This document shows positions 45,390 to 54,526 of a DNA stretch of 64,000 bases, one piece after another. Source of the stretch: Umezawaea sp036375055 (GTDB lineage: Bacteria > Actinomycetota > Actinomycetes > Mycobacteriales > Pseudonocardiaceae); NCBI RefSeq assembly GCF_036375055.1, contig NZ_DASUSQ010000004.1, positions 62,001-126,000 of the forward strand. Direction: 5' to 3'. The translations under genes were made by a program, and so were the position numbers. Each line of letters opens with the position of its first letter. Position 1 is the stretch's first letter. The notes under the pieces were generated by a model, which was not told the origin of the DNA, did not search any database, and saw only the letters and a program-made list of their open reading frames with translations.

Positions 45390-45523
45390 GGGTGCTCCTC
45401 TCCCGTGGTGACCAGTCTGCCCCCGGAAGGTGAGAGGAAGCTGAGCACGACCGGGTGGAACCGCCCGGCCGGGCACCGTTCGTGGGCCTGTCGAGACGCC
45501 GAAAACCGGGAAGTCGCCGCGCG

Positions 45524-45575
45524 AGAGAGCGCTCCCGCAAAAGCATTGACGCAGGTGGCGCGACCAGGACAGGAT
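45524..45575 (+). promoter_or_regulatory. CebR-like operator and promoter of the GH3 gene
   Basis: AGAGAGCGCTCCCG (45524-45537) matches the CebR consensus TGGGAGCGCTCCCA at 11 of 14 positions. It is followed by -35 TTGACG (45546-45551) and -10 CAGGAT (45570-45575), spacer 18 bases. CebR is the cellobiose-responsive LacI repressor of actinobacteria; this suggests the downstream beta-glucosidase is induced by cello-oligosaccharides. Confidence 0.6.
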
Positions 45576-45630
45576 CGATTCACCGCTGCCAGGTGCAGGC
45601 TGCCCTGCCGCCCACGAGAACGGACAGTTC

Positions 45631-48288
45631 ATGATCACATCCTCCGGTTGGAGACGCGCACGCCGCGGTGCGCTGGGAGTGCTGACCACGTTGTCGCTCC
45701 TCACCGGCGCCACCGCCGGGTACTCCACCGCCGCGCCCGACACCGAGAAGGGCGGCAACCGGCAACCCACCGTCGGACGGCCCGCCCTGGACCGCGACGG
45801 CTGCGCCCGGATCGAGAACAGGCTGCCCACGCTCAAGGACTGGCCCAAGGTCGACAGCAAGATCGACAAGAGCGCGGTCGACGAGCGTCGGATCGCGAAG
45901 ATGGTCGCCGACATGACGCTGGCCGAGAAGGTCGGCCAGATGACCCAGCCGGAGATCACGGCCATCACCCCGGAGGACGTGAGGAACTACTTCATCGGCA
46001 CGGTCCTCAACGGCGGCGGCGCGTGGCCGAACAAGGACAAGCACGCCACCCCGCAGGACTGGCTGGCGCTCGCCGACTCCTACTGGCAGGCCTCGGTCGA
46101 GACCAGGACGAAGATCCCGGTCCTCTGGGGCATCGACGCGGTGCACGGCAACAACAACGTGTACGGCGCGACCCTCTTCCCGCACAACATCGGCCTCGGA
46201 GCCGCGCAGGACCCGTGCCTGGTGCGCGACATCGGCGAGGCGACGGCCGAGCAGATCCGCGCGACCGGCCAGGACTGGGCGTTCGCGCCGACGCTGGCCG
46301 TGGTGAAGGACGACCGCTGGGGCCGCACGTACGAGGGCTTCTCCGAGGACCCGCGGATCACCCGCGCGTACGGCTACGAGGTCGTGAAGGGGCTCCAGGA
46401 GAGCACCTCGCGCAGGCTCGGCCGTGACGGCGTGATCGCGACCGCCAAGCACTTCATCGGTGACGGCGGCACCCTCAAGGGCACCGACCAGGGCGTGAAC
46501 CCGGTGTCCGAGGCCGAGATGATCAACGTCCACGGCCAGGGCTACTACGGCGCGCTCGCCGCGGGCGCGCAGTCGGTGATGGTGTCGTTCAACAGCTGGA
46601 CCAACGAGGAACTGGGCATCGGCGAGGGCAAGCTGCACGGCAGCAAGAAGGCCATCGACGAGATCCTCAAGAAGAAGATGGGCTTCGACGGCCTCGTCGT
46701 CTCCGACTGGAACGGCATCGGCCAGGTCCCCGGCTGCACCAACTCCAGCTGCCCGCAGGCGATCAACGCGGGCATGGACGTCGTGATGGTGCCGAACGAC
46801 TGGAAGGCGTTCATCGCCAACACCATCGCGCAGGTCGAGAGCGGCCAGATCCCGATGGCCCGCATCGACGACGCGGTCACCCGCATCCTGCGCGTGAAGC
46901 TGCGCAGCGGTCTGTTCTCCGCCCCGAAGCCGTCGCAGCGCGAGCTGGCCGGGTCGGCGCGGGCGCTGGACTCGAAGAAGCTGGCCCGCGAGGCCGTGCG
47001 CGAGTCGCAGGTGCTGCTGAAGAACGACGACCGCGTGCTGCCGCTGTCGCCGCGGTCGAAGGTGCTGGTCGTCGGCAAGAGCGCGGACAGCATGCAGAAC
47101 CAGACCGGCGGCTGGTCGCTCACGTGGCAGGGCACCGGCAACACCAACGCGGACTTCCCCCACGGCACCACGATCCTGGGTGGCCTCCGCGAGGCGCTGG
47201 GTGAGGCGAACGTGACGTTCAGCGAGACCGCCGACGGCGTCGACCCGGCCGCGTTCGACGCGGTGGTCGCCGTGATCGGCGAGACGCCGTACGCCGAGGG
47301 CACCGGCGACCTCCGCCGCACGCTGGAGGCGGCGCGGATCTACCCCGGCGACCTCGCGGTGCTGGACAAGGTGTCGGGCAAGGGCAAGCCGGTCGTCACG
47401 GTCTACGTGTCCGGCCGCCCGATGCACGTGAACAAGGAGCTCAACCGCTCGGACGCGTTCGTGGCGGCCTGGCTGCCGGGCACCGAGGGCGGCGGCGTGG
47501 CGGACCTGCTGGTCAGGGGCCGCAACACGGGCAAGGGCTACACCGGCAAGCTCAGCTACTCGTGGCCGAAGGAGGCCTGCCAGACGCCGCTGAACCCGGA
47601 GACGCCGGGCTACGACCCGCTGTTCAAGCTCGGCTACGGCCTGGGCAACGGCCAGCGGGCCACCGTTCCCGTGCTGAGCGAGGAGTCCCCCGCGAACTGC
47701 GGTGGCGGCGGTGGCGGCAACGCGACCGAGGACCTGGAGATCTACAACCGGGGTGACGTCGACCCGTACAAGGCGGCCATCGGCTCCCCGGAGAACTGGG
47801 GCGGCACGGAGATCGGCGTCGACGGCACGGCGTCGCACGCGGAGATCAACGTCGTCCCGACCGACGTGAACGTGCAGGCCGACGGCCTGAAGGTCACGTG
47901 GACCGGCACCGGCCCCGGCCAGGTGTACATGCAGAGCCCCGGAGCGGGCAACGACCTGCGCGGCTACCTGAACACCGACGCCGCGCTGGTGTTCGACGTG
48001 ATCGTGAACCAGGCGCCGACCAACCGGACCGTGGTCAGCACGCACTGCCTGTACCCGTGCTTCGCGGAGGTGGCGGTGACGAACCTGCTCACGAACCTGC
48101 CGCCGGGCAAGAACACGGTGAAGATCCCGGTCTCCTGCTTCGCGGCGGGCGGCCTGGACTTCGAACGGGTCAACACCCCGTTCCTCGTGTACACCGACGG
48201 TCCGCTGTCGGCGTCGTTCGCGAACGTCAGGTGGGTGCCCAAGGCAGGCACCGATCCGGACGCGAAGGCGTGCGCCGACCTCAGCTAG
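45631..48288 (+). CDS. Secreted GH3 beta-glucosidase / exo-glucanase
   Basis: 885 residues. Signal peptide at the N-terminus. GH3 N-domain about 60-420: MTLAEKVGQMTQPE, WGIDAVHGNNNVYG, AKHFIGDGGT and the nucleophile motif VVSDWNG; GH3 C-domain about 440-640 with LLKNDDRVLPLSPRSKVLVVG. The last 200 residues are an ExoP-type beta-sandwich (EDLEIYNRGDV..., NVQADGLKVTWTGTGPGQVYM). Such enzymes release glucose from the ends of beta-glucans and cello-oligosaccharides. The ATG is preceded only by weak GAACGG. A CebR-like box lies upstream. Confidence 0.93.
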   Translation: MITSSGWRRARRGALGVLTTLSLLTGATAGYSTAAPDTEKGGNRQPTVGRPALDRDGCARIENRLPTLKDWPKVDSKIDKSAVDERRIAKMVADMTLAEKVGQMTQPEITAITPEDVRNYFIGTVLNGGGAWPNKDKHATPQDWLALADSYWQASVETRTKIPVLWGIDAVHGNNNVYGATLFPHNIGLGAAQDPCLVRDIGEATAEQIRATGQDWAFAPTLAVVKDDRWGRTYEGFSEDPRITRAYGYEVVKGLQESTSRRLGRDGVIATAKHFIGDGGTLKGTDQGVNPVSEAEMINVHGQGYYGALAAGAQSVMVSFNSWTNEELGIGEGKLHGSKKAIDEILKKKMGFDGLVVSDWNGIGQVPGCTNSSCPQAINAGMDVVMVPNDWKAFIANTIAQVESGQIPMARIDDAVTRILRVKLRSGLFSAPKPSQRELAGSARALDSKKLAREAVRESQVLLKNDDRVLPLSPRSKVLVVGKSADSMQNQTGGWSLTWQGTGNTNADFPHGTTILGGLREALGEANVTFSETADGVDPAAFDAVVAVIGETPYAEGTGDLRRTLEAARIYPGDLAVLDKVSGKGKPVVTVYVSGRPMHVNKELNRSDAFVAAWLPGTEGGGVADLLVRGRNTGKGYTGKLSYSWPKEACQTPLNPETPGYDPLFKLGYGLGNGQRATVPVLSEESPANCGGGGGGNATEDLEIYNRGDVDPYKAAIGSPENWGGTEIGVDGTASHAEINVVPTDVNVQADGLKVTWTGTGPGQVYMQSPGAGNDLRGYLNTDAALVFDVIVNQAPTNRTVVSTHCLYPCFAEVAVTNLLTNLPPGKNTVKIPVSCFAAGGLDFERVNTPFLVYTDGPLSASFANVRWVPKAGTDPDAKACADLS

Positions 48289-48296
48289 TCGGCGGG

Positions 48297-48345
48297 GAAC
48301 GTCGGAGGGGCAGGCCGCGCACGTGGGCCTGCCCCTCCGACGTTC
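48297..48345. terminator. Perfect 20-bp hairpin terminator after GH3
   Basis: GAACGTCGGAGGGGCAGGCC pairs exactly with its reverse complement ending at 48345, nine-base loop. It also covers the stop of the convergent gene, so it ends both transcripts. Confidence 0.9.
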
Positions 48346-49042
48346 ACGCGGGCGCGGGTTCGTCGAAGACGTCCACGACCACCGAGGTCGTCATGGCACC
48401 GTCGAGCCAGTGCTCACCGTCGCCCTGGAGGTAGCTGTGGATCCGAACTCGCTTGTTTCGCGCCACGGCTCTCCGAGCAACGGCCAACGCAACGGGGACC
48501 TGCCTACCGGGCGCCTCCCCCACGACCCGCTCGGACTCCACCCGACTCCCACCGGGCAGGGCCCACGCCCGCGCCCCACCGCCGGCCGGGACGAACGGCA
48601 TCCTGTTGAGCAGGACAACGTCCCAGTGCGGACCATGACGCTCGTCGACCCCGTTCTCCACCCGGATCCCCAGACCGACCGCGTACGCCCCCGACAGGTA
48701 CTCCTCGATCGTGGCGGCCTCCAGGCGGAACCGCGCACGACGAACCGGCACGACAGGACCCCCTGGCCCGAACGCCCCCGGCTCCGGTGCGCAGCGCGAG
48801 CGCAGGAACTCCCGGATCGACCGCAGGACACCATCGGGAAGCCCCCGAAGACCGTCCTCCAGCCCACCCCCGTCCCGCAACGCCAGGTACAGGTCAAGCA
48901 CCCGGACCACGTCATCCGCCCGCTCCACCTCACCGGGCCCCCACTCGGCCACCACGTCCAGCCGGTCCACCTCGCCGTGATCCACCGCGAACAGACGGCT
49001 TCCACCGGCGTCGGCGTGGACCAAGAACTGGCGGATCGTCAT
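48344..49042 (-). CDS. Hypothetical protein
   Basis: 232 residues, no family recognised. Hydrophilic, no signal or membrane helix. Visible segments: TIRQFLVHADAGGSRLFAVDHGEVDRLDVVAEW near the start, PVRRARFRLEAATIEEYLSG in the middle, and VRIHSYLQGDGEHWLD near the end. Codon positions favour this frame over the opposite-strand frame. No helpful neighbours; an IS5-type remnant lies directly upstream. Confidence 0.6.
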   Translation of the reverse strand: MTIRQFLVHADAGGSRLFAVDHGEVDRLDVVAEWGPGEVERADDVVRVLDLYLALRDGGGLEDGLRGLPDGVLRSIREFLRSRCAPEPGAFGPGGPVVPVRRARFRLEAATIEEYLSGAYAVGLGIRVENGVDERHGPHWDVVLLNRMPFVPAGGGARAWALPGGSRVESERVVGEAPGRQVPVALAVARRAVARNKRVRIHSYLQGDGEHWLDGAMTTSVVVDVFDEPAPA

Positions 49043-49152
49043 GCCACCACCCCCCGGTTTCAGTGTGGCACCTGGGAACTCCGCGGGTGGCTCGTATTCC
49101 TGTGGCCGCAGGGATACGGCTCGGGGGCGGTTGCCGGGGACGGTTGCCGGGG

Positions 49153-49425
49153 GCGGACGAGGTCTACAGCTCCAAGGGCAAGCAGGCTCACCTCCGTCGG
49201 CGTGGGGTCAAGGTGGTCGGCGTCGCGAATCCGCCCGCCCGAAGGCCGGCGGCTCTTCGGGTGGACGGCCCGCGGCAGACCCGTCCACCAGCAGCGTCAC
49301 ACGGTCGAGTGCGGTACCGACCTGGTCGAACAGCACTGTGCGGTGCCTACTCGGTTCGACGAACTCGCCGTTCGCGATCAGGCCACAGCGCAGGTCGCCG
49401 CCATCGCCAACCGGTTGCGCCACAA
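49153..49425 (+). pseudogene. IS5-type transposase remnant, frameshifted
   Basis: One frame reads ADEVYSSKGKQAHLRRRGVKVV, the end part of the DDE region of IS5-type transposases. A second frame then continues RQRHTVECGTDLVEQ-HCAVPTRFDELAVRDQATAQVAAIANRL, matching the family C-terminus (RNTVER...ATRFDKLA). The frames are shifted and the N-terminal two thirds are absent, and no terminal repeats remain. So it is a decayed mobile element between the hypothetical gene and the monooxygenase gene. Confidence 0.75.
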
Positions 49426-49435
49426 GCAATGCGTG

Positions 49436-50815
49436 CTACGTGGCGGCCCAGGCCACGTGGCCGTCTGGGCGGATCAGGGCGGCTGTGATCGCGGCCCACT
49501 CCTCCGGTGGGTCTACTGGGAGGTCTGCGCGGTGGGCGTCTGTGGGGTGGGCGTCTGCGGGTTCGGTGGTGTTGATGGCGATGTGGCGGCCCTCGTGCAG
49601 TAGGTCGAACAGGCCTCTGCCGTCGGCGAAGCGGAGGTCCGGCGCGCGGCGGCCGGTCAGCGGGTGCGCTCCGGGTGGGGCCGGGTAGGCCACGTCGAGC
49701 GCCGAGAGCCGTTCGGCCAGCACGCGGGAGAACTCCGGCACGTCGGCGATGGCGTCGCTCAGCAGCGACCGCAGCGCGCTGGTCTCCGGGCCGTAGTTGG
49801 TCATCAGCGCGGTCTGCGCCCTGGTGGCGCGCAGCAGGTCGACGCCGACCGGGTGGCGTTCGGCGTGGTAGGTGTCGAGCAGCGGTTCCGGGGCGCGGCC
49901 GGTCACGACGGCGGCCAGCTTCCAGCCCAGGTTGGCCGCGTCCTGCACACCGACGTTGAGGCCGACACCGCCGGTCGGGAAGTGGACGTGCGCGGCGTCG
50001 CCCGCGAGCAGCACCCGGCCCCGGCGGTACTCGGCGGCCTGGCGGGTGGCGTTGCCGAACCGGGACAGCCAGCGCGGGTCGCGCATGCCGAAGTCCCTGC
50101 CCGCCACGCGGACGACGGTGGCGCGCAGCTCGGCGAGGGTCAGCTCGCCCGGCCAGTCCGCGCGGTTGCCGGTCGGGTCGCTGCCGACGAACCGGTGCAC
50201 GCCGCCGGGCAGCGCCACGACCATGAGGCCGCCGTCGGCGCCGGTCACCGAGAGCACCGGCTGCGGCGGCGGGTCGTCCAGCACGACGTCGCCGAGCCAG
50301 CCCCAGGTCGTGGTGTCCGTACCGGGGAAGTCGACGCCCGCCGCGGCCCGCACGGTGCTGCGGGCGCCGTCGCACCCGACGACGTACGCCGCGTCCGCGG
50401 TGGACACCCCGTGCAGGGTGACGCGGTCGTCGTGCTGGACGAGCCCGGTGACCCGCTCGCCCCGCAGCACGACCACCCCCGCGGATCTGGCGTGCTCCTC
50501 CAGCAGCTCCTCCGTCCGCGCCTGCGGCAGGGCGAGGGTGAACGGGTAGGGGGTGTCGAGCACCCGGAAGTCCATCCGGTCGTCCAGCCCGGCGAAGTGC
50601 CCGCTGGGGATCCGCACCCCCTCGGCGAGGAAGCGGCCGACGATCCCCCGGCACGCCAGCACCTCCAGGGTGCGCGGGTGGAGGGTGAGCGCCTTCGAAT
50701 TCGGGTCGCGCTCCTCCCGCGCCTCCAGCACCGTCACCGACGCCCCGCCCAGCCTCAACTCCGCCGCCAGCCACAGCCCCACGGGACCGCCTCCGACCAC
50801 CACGACCTGCTCCAC
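49436..50815 (-). CDS. FAD-dependent aromatic monooxygenase
   Basis: 459 residues, class A flavoprotein of the PHBH type. N-terminal VVVVGGGPVGLWLAAELRLGG (FAD), VVGCDGARSTVR (DG motif) and RVLLAGDAAHVHFPTGGVGLN (GD motif). ATG is not used: GTG at 50815 lies five bases after AAGGAGG. Relatives hydroxylate polyketides, phenols or antibiotics (including rifamycins), so it may be a detoxification enzyme under the TetR control seen next door. Substrate not known. Confidence 0.9.
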   Translation of the reverse strand: MEQVVVVGGGPVGLWLAAELRLGGASVTVLEAREERDPNSKALTLHPRTLEVLACRGIVGRFLAEGVRIPSGHFAGLDDRMDFRVLDTPYPFTLALPQARTEELLEEHARSAGVVVLRGERVTGLVQHDDRVTLHGVSTADAAYVVGCDGARSTVRAAAGVDFPGTDTTTWGWLGDVVLDDPPPQPVLSVTGADGGLMVVALPGGVHRFVGSDPTGNRADWPGELTLAELRATVVRVAGRDFGMRDPRWLSRFGNATRQAAEYRRGRVLLAGDAAHVHFPTGGVGLNVGVQDAANLGWKLAAVVTGRAPEPLLDTYHAERHPVGVDLLRATRAQTALMTNYGPETSALRSLLSDAIADVPEFSRVLAERLSALDVAYPAPPGAHPLTGRRAPDLRFADGRGLFDLLHEGRHIAINTTEPADAHPTDAHRADLPVDPPEEWAAITAALIRPDGHVAWAAT

Positions 50816-50825
50816 CGCTGCCTCC

Positions 50826-50867
50826 TTGGTCACTGACCAAGAGATATACTAGGTCGGTGACCAAGAG
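50826..50867. promoter_or_regulatory. TetR operator over a leaderless promoter
   Basis: TTGGTCACTGACCAA (50826-50840) is a perfect palindrome. A second element, GGTCGGTGACC with a repeated TGACCAAGAG, covers 50852-50867. Between them -10 TATACT (50845-50850) places transcription start at about the GTG at 50857, so the TetR mRNA is likely leaderless. Confidence 0.6.
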
Positions 50868-51468
50868 TCAAGCGAGTCGCTCCGGCCTCGACGCCGGCGT
50901 CGTGGTGTGGACCGCGTTGGACCTCATGGACGAGCAGGGCGCCGACGCGGTGTCGATCCGCTCCATCGCGACCCGCCTGGACGTGCGGATGAACACCGTC
51001 CTGTGGCACGCGAAGACCAAGGCGCGGCTGCGGGAGCTGATGGCCGACGCGATCATCGCCGGGGCCTCGACGGACGACCTGCCCGACGACCCCCACGACC
51101 GGGTGCGCGAACTGGCCCACCGCTACCGCCGCGCGCTCCTGCGGCACCGGGACGGGGCGTCGATCGTCGCGGGCACCTACGCCGCCGAACCCGCCACCCT
51201 CGGCTTCGCCGACGCGCTGGTCGGCGCGCTCCTCGCCGACGGCCACGCCGAGCGGGAGGCGGTCTGGCTGTGCTGGACGGTCGTCTACTTCACCCTGGGG
51301 CTGGCGCAGGAGGAGCAGTCGTTCCCCGAGCCGGGCGAGCACCGGCTCGCACGGGCCGTCACCGCGGGCCCCTACCCGGCGCTGGCGCGGGTGCTGGAGC
51401 ACTTCGAGCCCGCCGCGTTCGACGAGCGCTTCGACTTCGGCCTGGACCTGCTCCTGCGGCGCGGCTGA
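50857..51468 (+). CDS. TetR-family repressor
   Basis: 203 residues. N-terminal HTH: SGLDAGVVVWTALDLMDEQGADAVSIRSIATRLDVRMNTVLWHAKTKARL. The C-terminal half fits the TetR_C_1 type (tetracycline-repressor-like) with RALLRHRDGASIVAGTY. It is divergent from the monooxygenase gene with operators between, suggesting the repressor controls both and responds to an aromatic or antibiotic-like ligand. Confidence 0.9.
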   Translation: MTKSQASRSGLDAGVVVWTALDLMDEQGADAVSIRSIATRLDVRMNTVLWHAKTKARLRELMADAIIAGASTDDLPDDPHDRVRELAHRYRRALLRHRDGASIVAGTYAAEPATLGFADALVGALLADGHAEREAVWLCWTVVYFTLGLAQEEQSFPEPGEHRLARAVTAGPYPALARVLEHFEPAAFDERFDFGLDLLLRRG

Positions 51469-51544
51469 TCAGCCCACGGTCAGCCCCGAGTCAGCCCGCT
51501 TCGCCACCGTGGACCGTTGGTTTCCTTACCAGTCAAGGAGAATC

Positions 51545-52567
51545 ATGCGGTTCAGATACCCGGTGATCGTCGCGTTGGCACTCACCGCGATCACCTCCCC
51601 CACGGCCTCCGCGGCGGCGTGCACGTGGACGCCGACCCAACTCCCGCTGCCGGCGGGGTTGACCCAGGGCTCGGTTCGGGCGGCCGACAGCCTCAGCGGC
51701 TACGCGGGCGAGGCTCAGGCGTCGGCCGGGACGGTGCACGCCGTCCGCTGGGTCGGCGGCCAGGTCGTCGACTACGGCACGGTCCCCGGCTACTCCCACG
51801 CGTTCGTGGCGGGCGTGAACAGGTCCGGCACGATCGTCGGGCACACCAGCGCGCCCACCGGCAACCGGCAGCGCGCGTTCCGGTCGGTCGGCACGGCGTT
51901 GCAGGTGCTGCCCGAGCCCGCGGGCACCGAGCACTCCTGGGCCAACGGCGTCAACGACGCGGGTGACGTCGTCGGCGAGGTCGGCACGACCGTCGTGGTG
52001 AACGGGTCCTCCCACCTCGTGCGCAAGGCGGTCCTGTGGCCCGCGGGCGCACCCGGCACCGTGGTGGGGCTGACCGGTCTGCCGTCGGCGGGCCAAACCC
52101 TCGGGCAGGCCGTCGACCAGGACGGCACCGTGCTGGTCGAGCACTACCCCACCGCCACGAACTCGCTCAACGCCACGGCGCTGTACCTCTGGAAGGCCGG
52201 GACGGCGCGGGTGCTGCCGACCCCGGCGGGCACCACGTCCGTCTACGGCAAGGCCATCTCGAACGGCCGGGTGGCCGGGGCGGTCAACACCGGCGGCATG
52301 GTCGGCGCGGTGTGGGAGCAGAACGGCACCATCACCAGTCCGGTGGCGTCCAACCTCATCACGTCGATCAACCGCACCGGCCGGACGACCGGCTGGAAGA
52401 TCGTCACCGGCATCACCCCGGCCCACTGGGTGTGGCAGGGGTCGGCGAAGGTCGGCACGATCGCGGGGTCGCGGACGTTGACCGTCTCGGCGGACGACGG
52501 CACGGTGGCGGGCTCCAGCTTCAACTCCACCACGTTCAACCAGCCCACCTTCTGGCGCTGCTCCTGA
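51545..52567 (+). CDS. Secreted protein with HAF-type repeats
   Basis: 340 residues. Signal peptide RFRYPVIVALALTAITSP ending ASAAA. The body has repeats of an AVG-N-G-VVG kind: FVAGVNRSGTIVGH, WANGVNDAGDVVGEV, and AISNGRVAGAVN, as in extracellular HAF-repeat proteins, probably a beta-propeller. Terminal Cys pair. ATG at 51545 after AAGGAG. Function unknown. Confidence 0.8.
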   Translation: MRFRYPVIVALALTAITSPTASAAACTWTPTQLPLPAGLTQGSVRAADSLSGYAGEAQASAGTVHAVRWVGGQVVDYGTVPGYSHAFVAGVNRSGTIVGHTSAPTGNRQRAFRSVGTALQVLPEPAGTEHSWANGVNDAGDVVGEVGTTVVVNGSSHLVRKAVLWPAGAPGTVVGLTGLPSAGQTLGQAVDQDGTVLVEHYPTATNSLNATALYLWKAGTARVLPTPAGTTSVYGKAISNGRVAGAVNTGGMVGAVWEQNGTITSPVASNLITSINRTGRTTGWKIVTGITPAHWVWQGSAKVGTIAGSRTLTVSADDGTVAGSSFNSTTFNQPTFWRCS

Positions 52568-52575
52568 CGGCGGAA

Positions 52576-52604
52576 GGGCTCCCCCGGACGCTCCGGGGGA
52601 GCCC
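52576..52604. terminator. Perfect hairpin between convergent genes
   Basis: GGGCTCCCCCGGA, loop CGC, TCCGGGGGAGCCC: a 13-bp stem between the HAF-type gene and the end of the biosynthetic operon. Confidence 0.88.
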
Positions 52605-52620
52605 TCTGCCCGCAAGACCC

Positions 52621-53319
52621 TCAGCCGCAGCCGCCCGCGTGGCTCTCCTCGGACGACCGTCCGATCGAGACGGACGACGCCGTCGCGGGCAGCGCGCCCG
52701 CGGGGGCCAGCTTCGAGCGCAGGTGCGCGGCGAACTCGTCGAGCCGGTCCATCCCCCAGAAGCGGGAGAACCGGTGCACGAAGAACGGCACGCCGAACAC
52801 GCCGTCCTTGCAGATCCTGAGCAGGATCTCGACGCCCTCCTCGCGCAGCAGCGGGTCGTCGGCGGCCGTGGACACCTCGACCGGGTCAAGCCCCAGCGAG
52901 GTCGCGACGTCGGCGATCACGGCCGGGTCGCAGATGTTGCGCCCCAGCTCCCACCGAGCCCGGTAGACCGCGGCCACGTACTCGGGGCCCTTGCCCGCGC
53001 GCCGGGCGACGAGGTACCCGAGGTGCGGCACCTCCCAGACGGGGTCGCGGTCGACCGGCCAGGTCAGCGGCAGGCCGCGGTCCTTGGTGAGCCTGCCGAC
53101 GTCCTGGAGGATGTAGAAGTGCTTGGCGCGCGACATCGCCGAGTACGGGAACTCCTCCCCGCGCTCGGTCAGCATCCGCTCGCTCAGCGCGTCGGGTTCG
53201 AAGAACGGCACCCACTCCACGGCCTCGGCCACGTCGGGGTAGCGCTCCAGCAGGTCCCGGTACGCCATCCAGGAGTACGGGCTGCGCAGCGAGAAGTAGA
53301 ACTTCGGCCCCTTGCTCAC
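52621..53319 (-). CDS. DsbA/HCCA-isomerase-like protein at the end of the PKS operon
   Basis: 232 residues, thioredoxin-like (DsbA/GST-kappa) fold. Start GPKFYFSLRSPYSWMAYRDLL has the SPYSW in place of a CxxC motif, as in 2-hydroxychromene-2-carboxylate isomerases that use glutathione. GVFGVPFFVHRFSRFWGMDRL is the cis-Pro and C-terminal helix region. The GTG at 53319 overlaps the KR stop. In this operon a double-bond isomerase acting on the polyene acid is a reasonable idea but not shown. Confidence 0.82.
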   Translation of the reverse strand: MSKGPKFYFSLRSPYSWMAYRDLLERYPDVAEAVEWVPFFEPDALSERMLTERGEEFPYSAMSRAKHFYILQDVGRLTKDRGLPLTWPVDRDPVWEVPHLGYLVARRAGKGPEYVAAVYRARWELGRNICDPAVIADVATSLGLDPVEVSTAADDPLLREEGVEILLRICKDGVFGVPFFVHRFSRFWGMDRLDEFAAHLRSKLAPAGALPATASSVSIGRSSEESHAGGCG

Positions 53320-54050
53320 AGGACCAGCCCGCCGTCGACGCCGAACACCTGGCCCGTGACGTAGGACGCCCTGTCCGACGCGAGGAACGACACCAGGTCG
53401 GCGACCTCGTCGGTCGTGCCGAAGCGGCCGAGCAGGATCTTCTCGGTCATCCGCGCCACGAAGTCGTCGGCGAGGCCCGCGACCATGTCGGTCTCGATGA
53501 AGCCGGGCGCGACGGCGTTGACGCGGATGCCGTACTTGCCGACCTCCTTGGCCAGCGACCTGCTGAACCCGATGATCCCGGCCTTGGACGCGGCGTAGTT
53601 GGTCTGGGCCGCGTTGCCGTGGACGCCCGCGACGGACGACATGGTGATCACGCTGCCCGCGCGGCGCTTCATCATCGAGAACACCGCGGCCTTGCACAGG
53701 TAGTAGGTGCCGTCGAGGTTGACCCGCAGCACCGCCTGCCAGTCGTCGTCCTTCAGCAGCACCAGCGGGTTGTCCCGCACGATGCCCGCGCACGACACGA
53801 CCGTGTGCAGCCCGCCCAGCTCCTTCTCGGCGTTCTTCACGAACACCTCGACCTCGCGGCGCTGCGACACGTCCACCTGCGCGGTGAACACGGTCGCCCC
53901 GGCGGCCTCGGCCTCCTTGGCGACGACCGCGGCCGCGTCGACGTTGGACTGGTAGCAGAACGCGACGTCGTAGCCGTCCTCGGCGAGCCTGGTCACCACC
54001 CTGTGCCCGATCCCGCGCGAACCTCCGGAAACCAGCGCGACGCGCCTCAT
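53316..54050 (-). CDS. 3-oxoacyl-ACP reductase (ketoreductase, FabG-like)
   Basis: 244 residues, SDR family. NADPH motif VALVSGGSRGIGHRV, NAG-like SCAGIVRDN, catalytic Ser in ITMSSVAG, Tyr-Lys in TNYAASKAG. It reduces 3-oxo groups on the ACP chain. ATG overlaps the DH-2 stop. In HR type II PKS systems a single free-standing KR serves every extension cycle. Confidence 0.93.
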   Translation of the reverse strand: MRRVALVSGGSRGIGHRVVTRLAEDGYDVAFCYQSNVDAAAVVAKEAEAAGATVFTAQVDVSQRREVEVFVKNAEKELGGLHTVVSCAGIVRDNPLVLLKDDDWQAVLRVNLDGTYYLCKAAVFSMMKRRAGSVITMSSVAGVHGNAAQTNYAASKAGIIGFSRSLAKEVGKYGIRVNAVAPGFIETDMVAGLADDFVARMTEKILLGRFGTTDEVADLVSFLASDRASYVTGQVFGVDGGLVL

Positions 54051-54526
54051 GCCACCACTCCCCGTTCGGGCCGCAGGACCTCGACCCCGCGGCGGGCCAT
54101 CGTGAACGTGCCGATCTCCAGCACCGTGCGGCCGCCGACCGTGCTGTGGCCTGCCAGGATCGCGGCGTCGTCGACCTCGCGGACGAGCCGGACGTGGTGG
54201 GTCAGCACGTCGCCGGGGTGGACGGGGGCCAGCAGCGACACCCCGCGGATCCCGGTGATCAGCTCCACCTTGTCGGCCAGCACGTCCGGGTTCGGGCTCT
54301 CCCACCGCGTGAGCAGGACCGCGCACTGCGCCCACGACTCCAGCAGCAGCCCGATCGGGTAGGCGTGGTCGGCGTCGTCGGGAAGCCCGTCGTAGCAGGG
54401 CTCCCGACCGCTGACGGCCTTGTGCGCGACCAGCGTGCGGCCGGGGTCCACTTCGGACACCCGGTCCACCAGCAGCACCGGGAACCGGTGCGGGATGATC
54501 CGCTTGATCTCCGCGACGCCGGTCAT
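54047..54526 (-). CDS. Hotdog dehydratase-like protein 2
   Basis: 159 residues, FabZ/FabA hotdog fold. The catalytic His motif is IKRIIPHRFPVLLVDRV; the helix position reads PIGLLLESWAQCAVLL, lacking the GHFPxxP loop of FabZ. HPGDVLTHHVRLV fits the family. It probably pairs with the neighbouring small hotdog protein to make one heterodimeric dehydratase (inference from size and adjacency). Confidence 0.82.
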   Translation of the reverse strand: MTGVAEIKRIIPHRFPVLLVDRVSEVDPGRTLVAHKAVSGREPCYDGLPDDADHAYPIGLLLESWAQCAVLLTRWESPNPDVLADKVELITGIRGVSLLAPVHPGDVLTHHVRLVREVDDAAILAGHSTVGGRTVLEIGTFTMARRGVEVLRPERGVVA

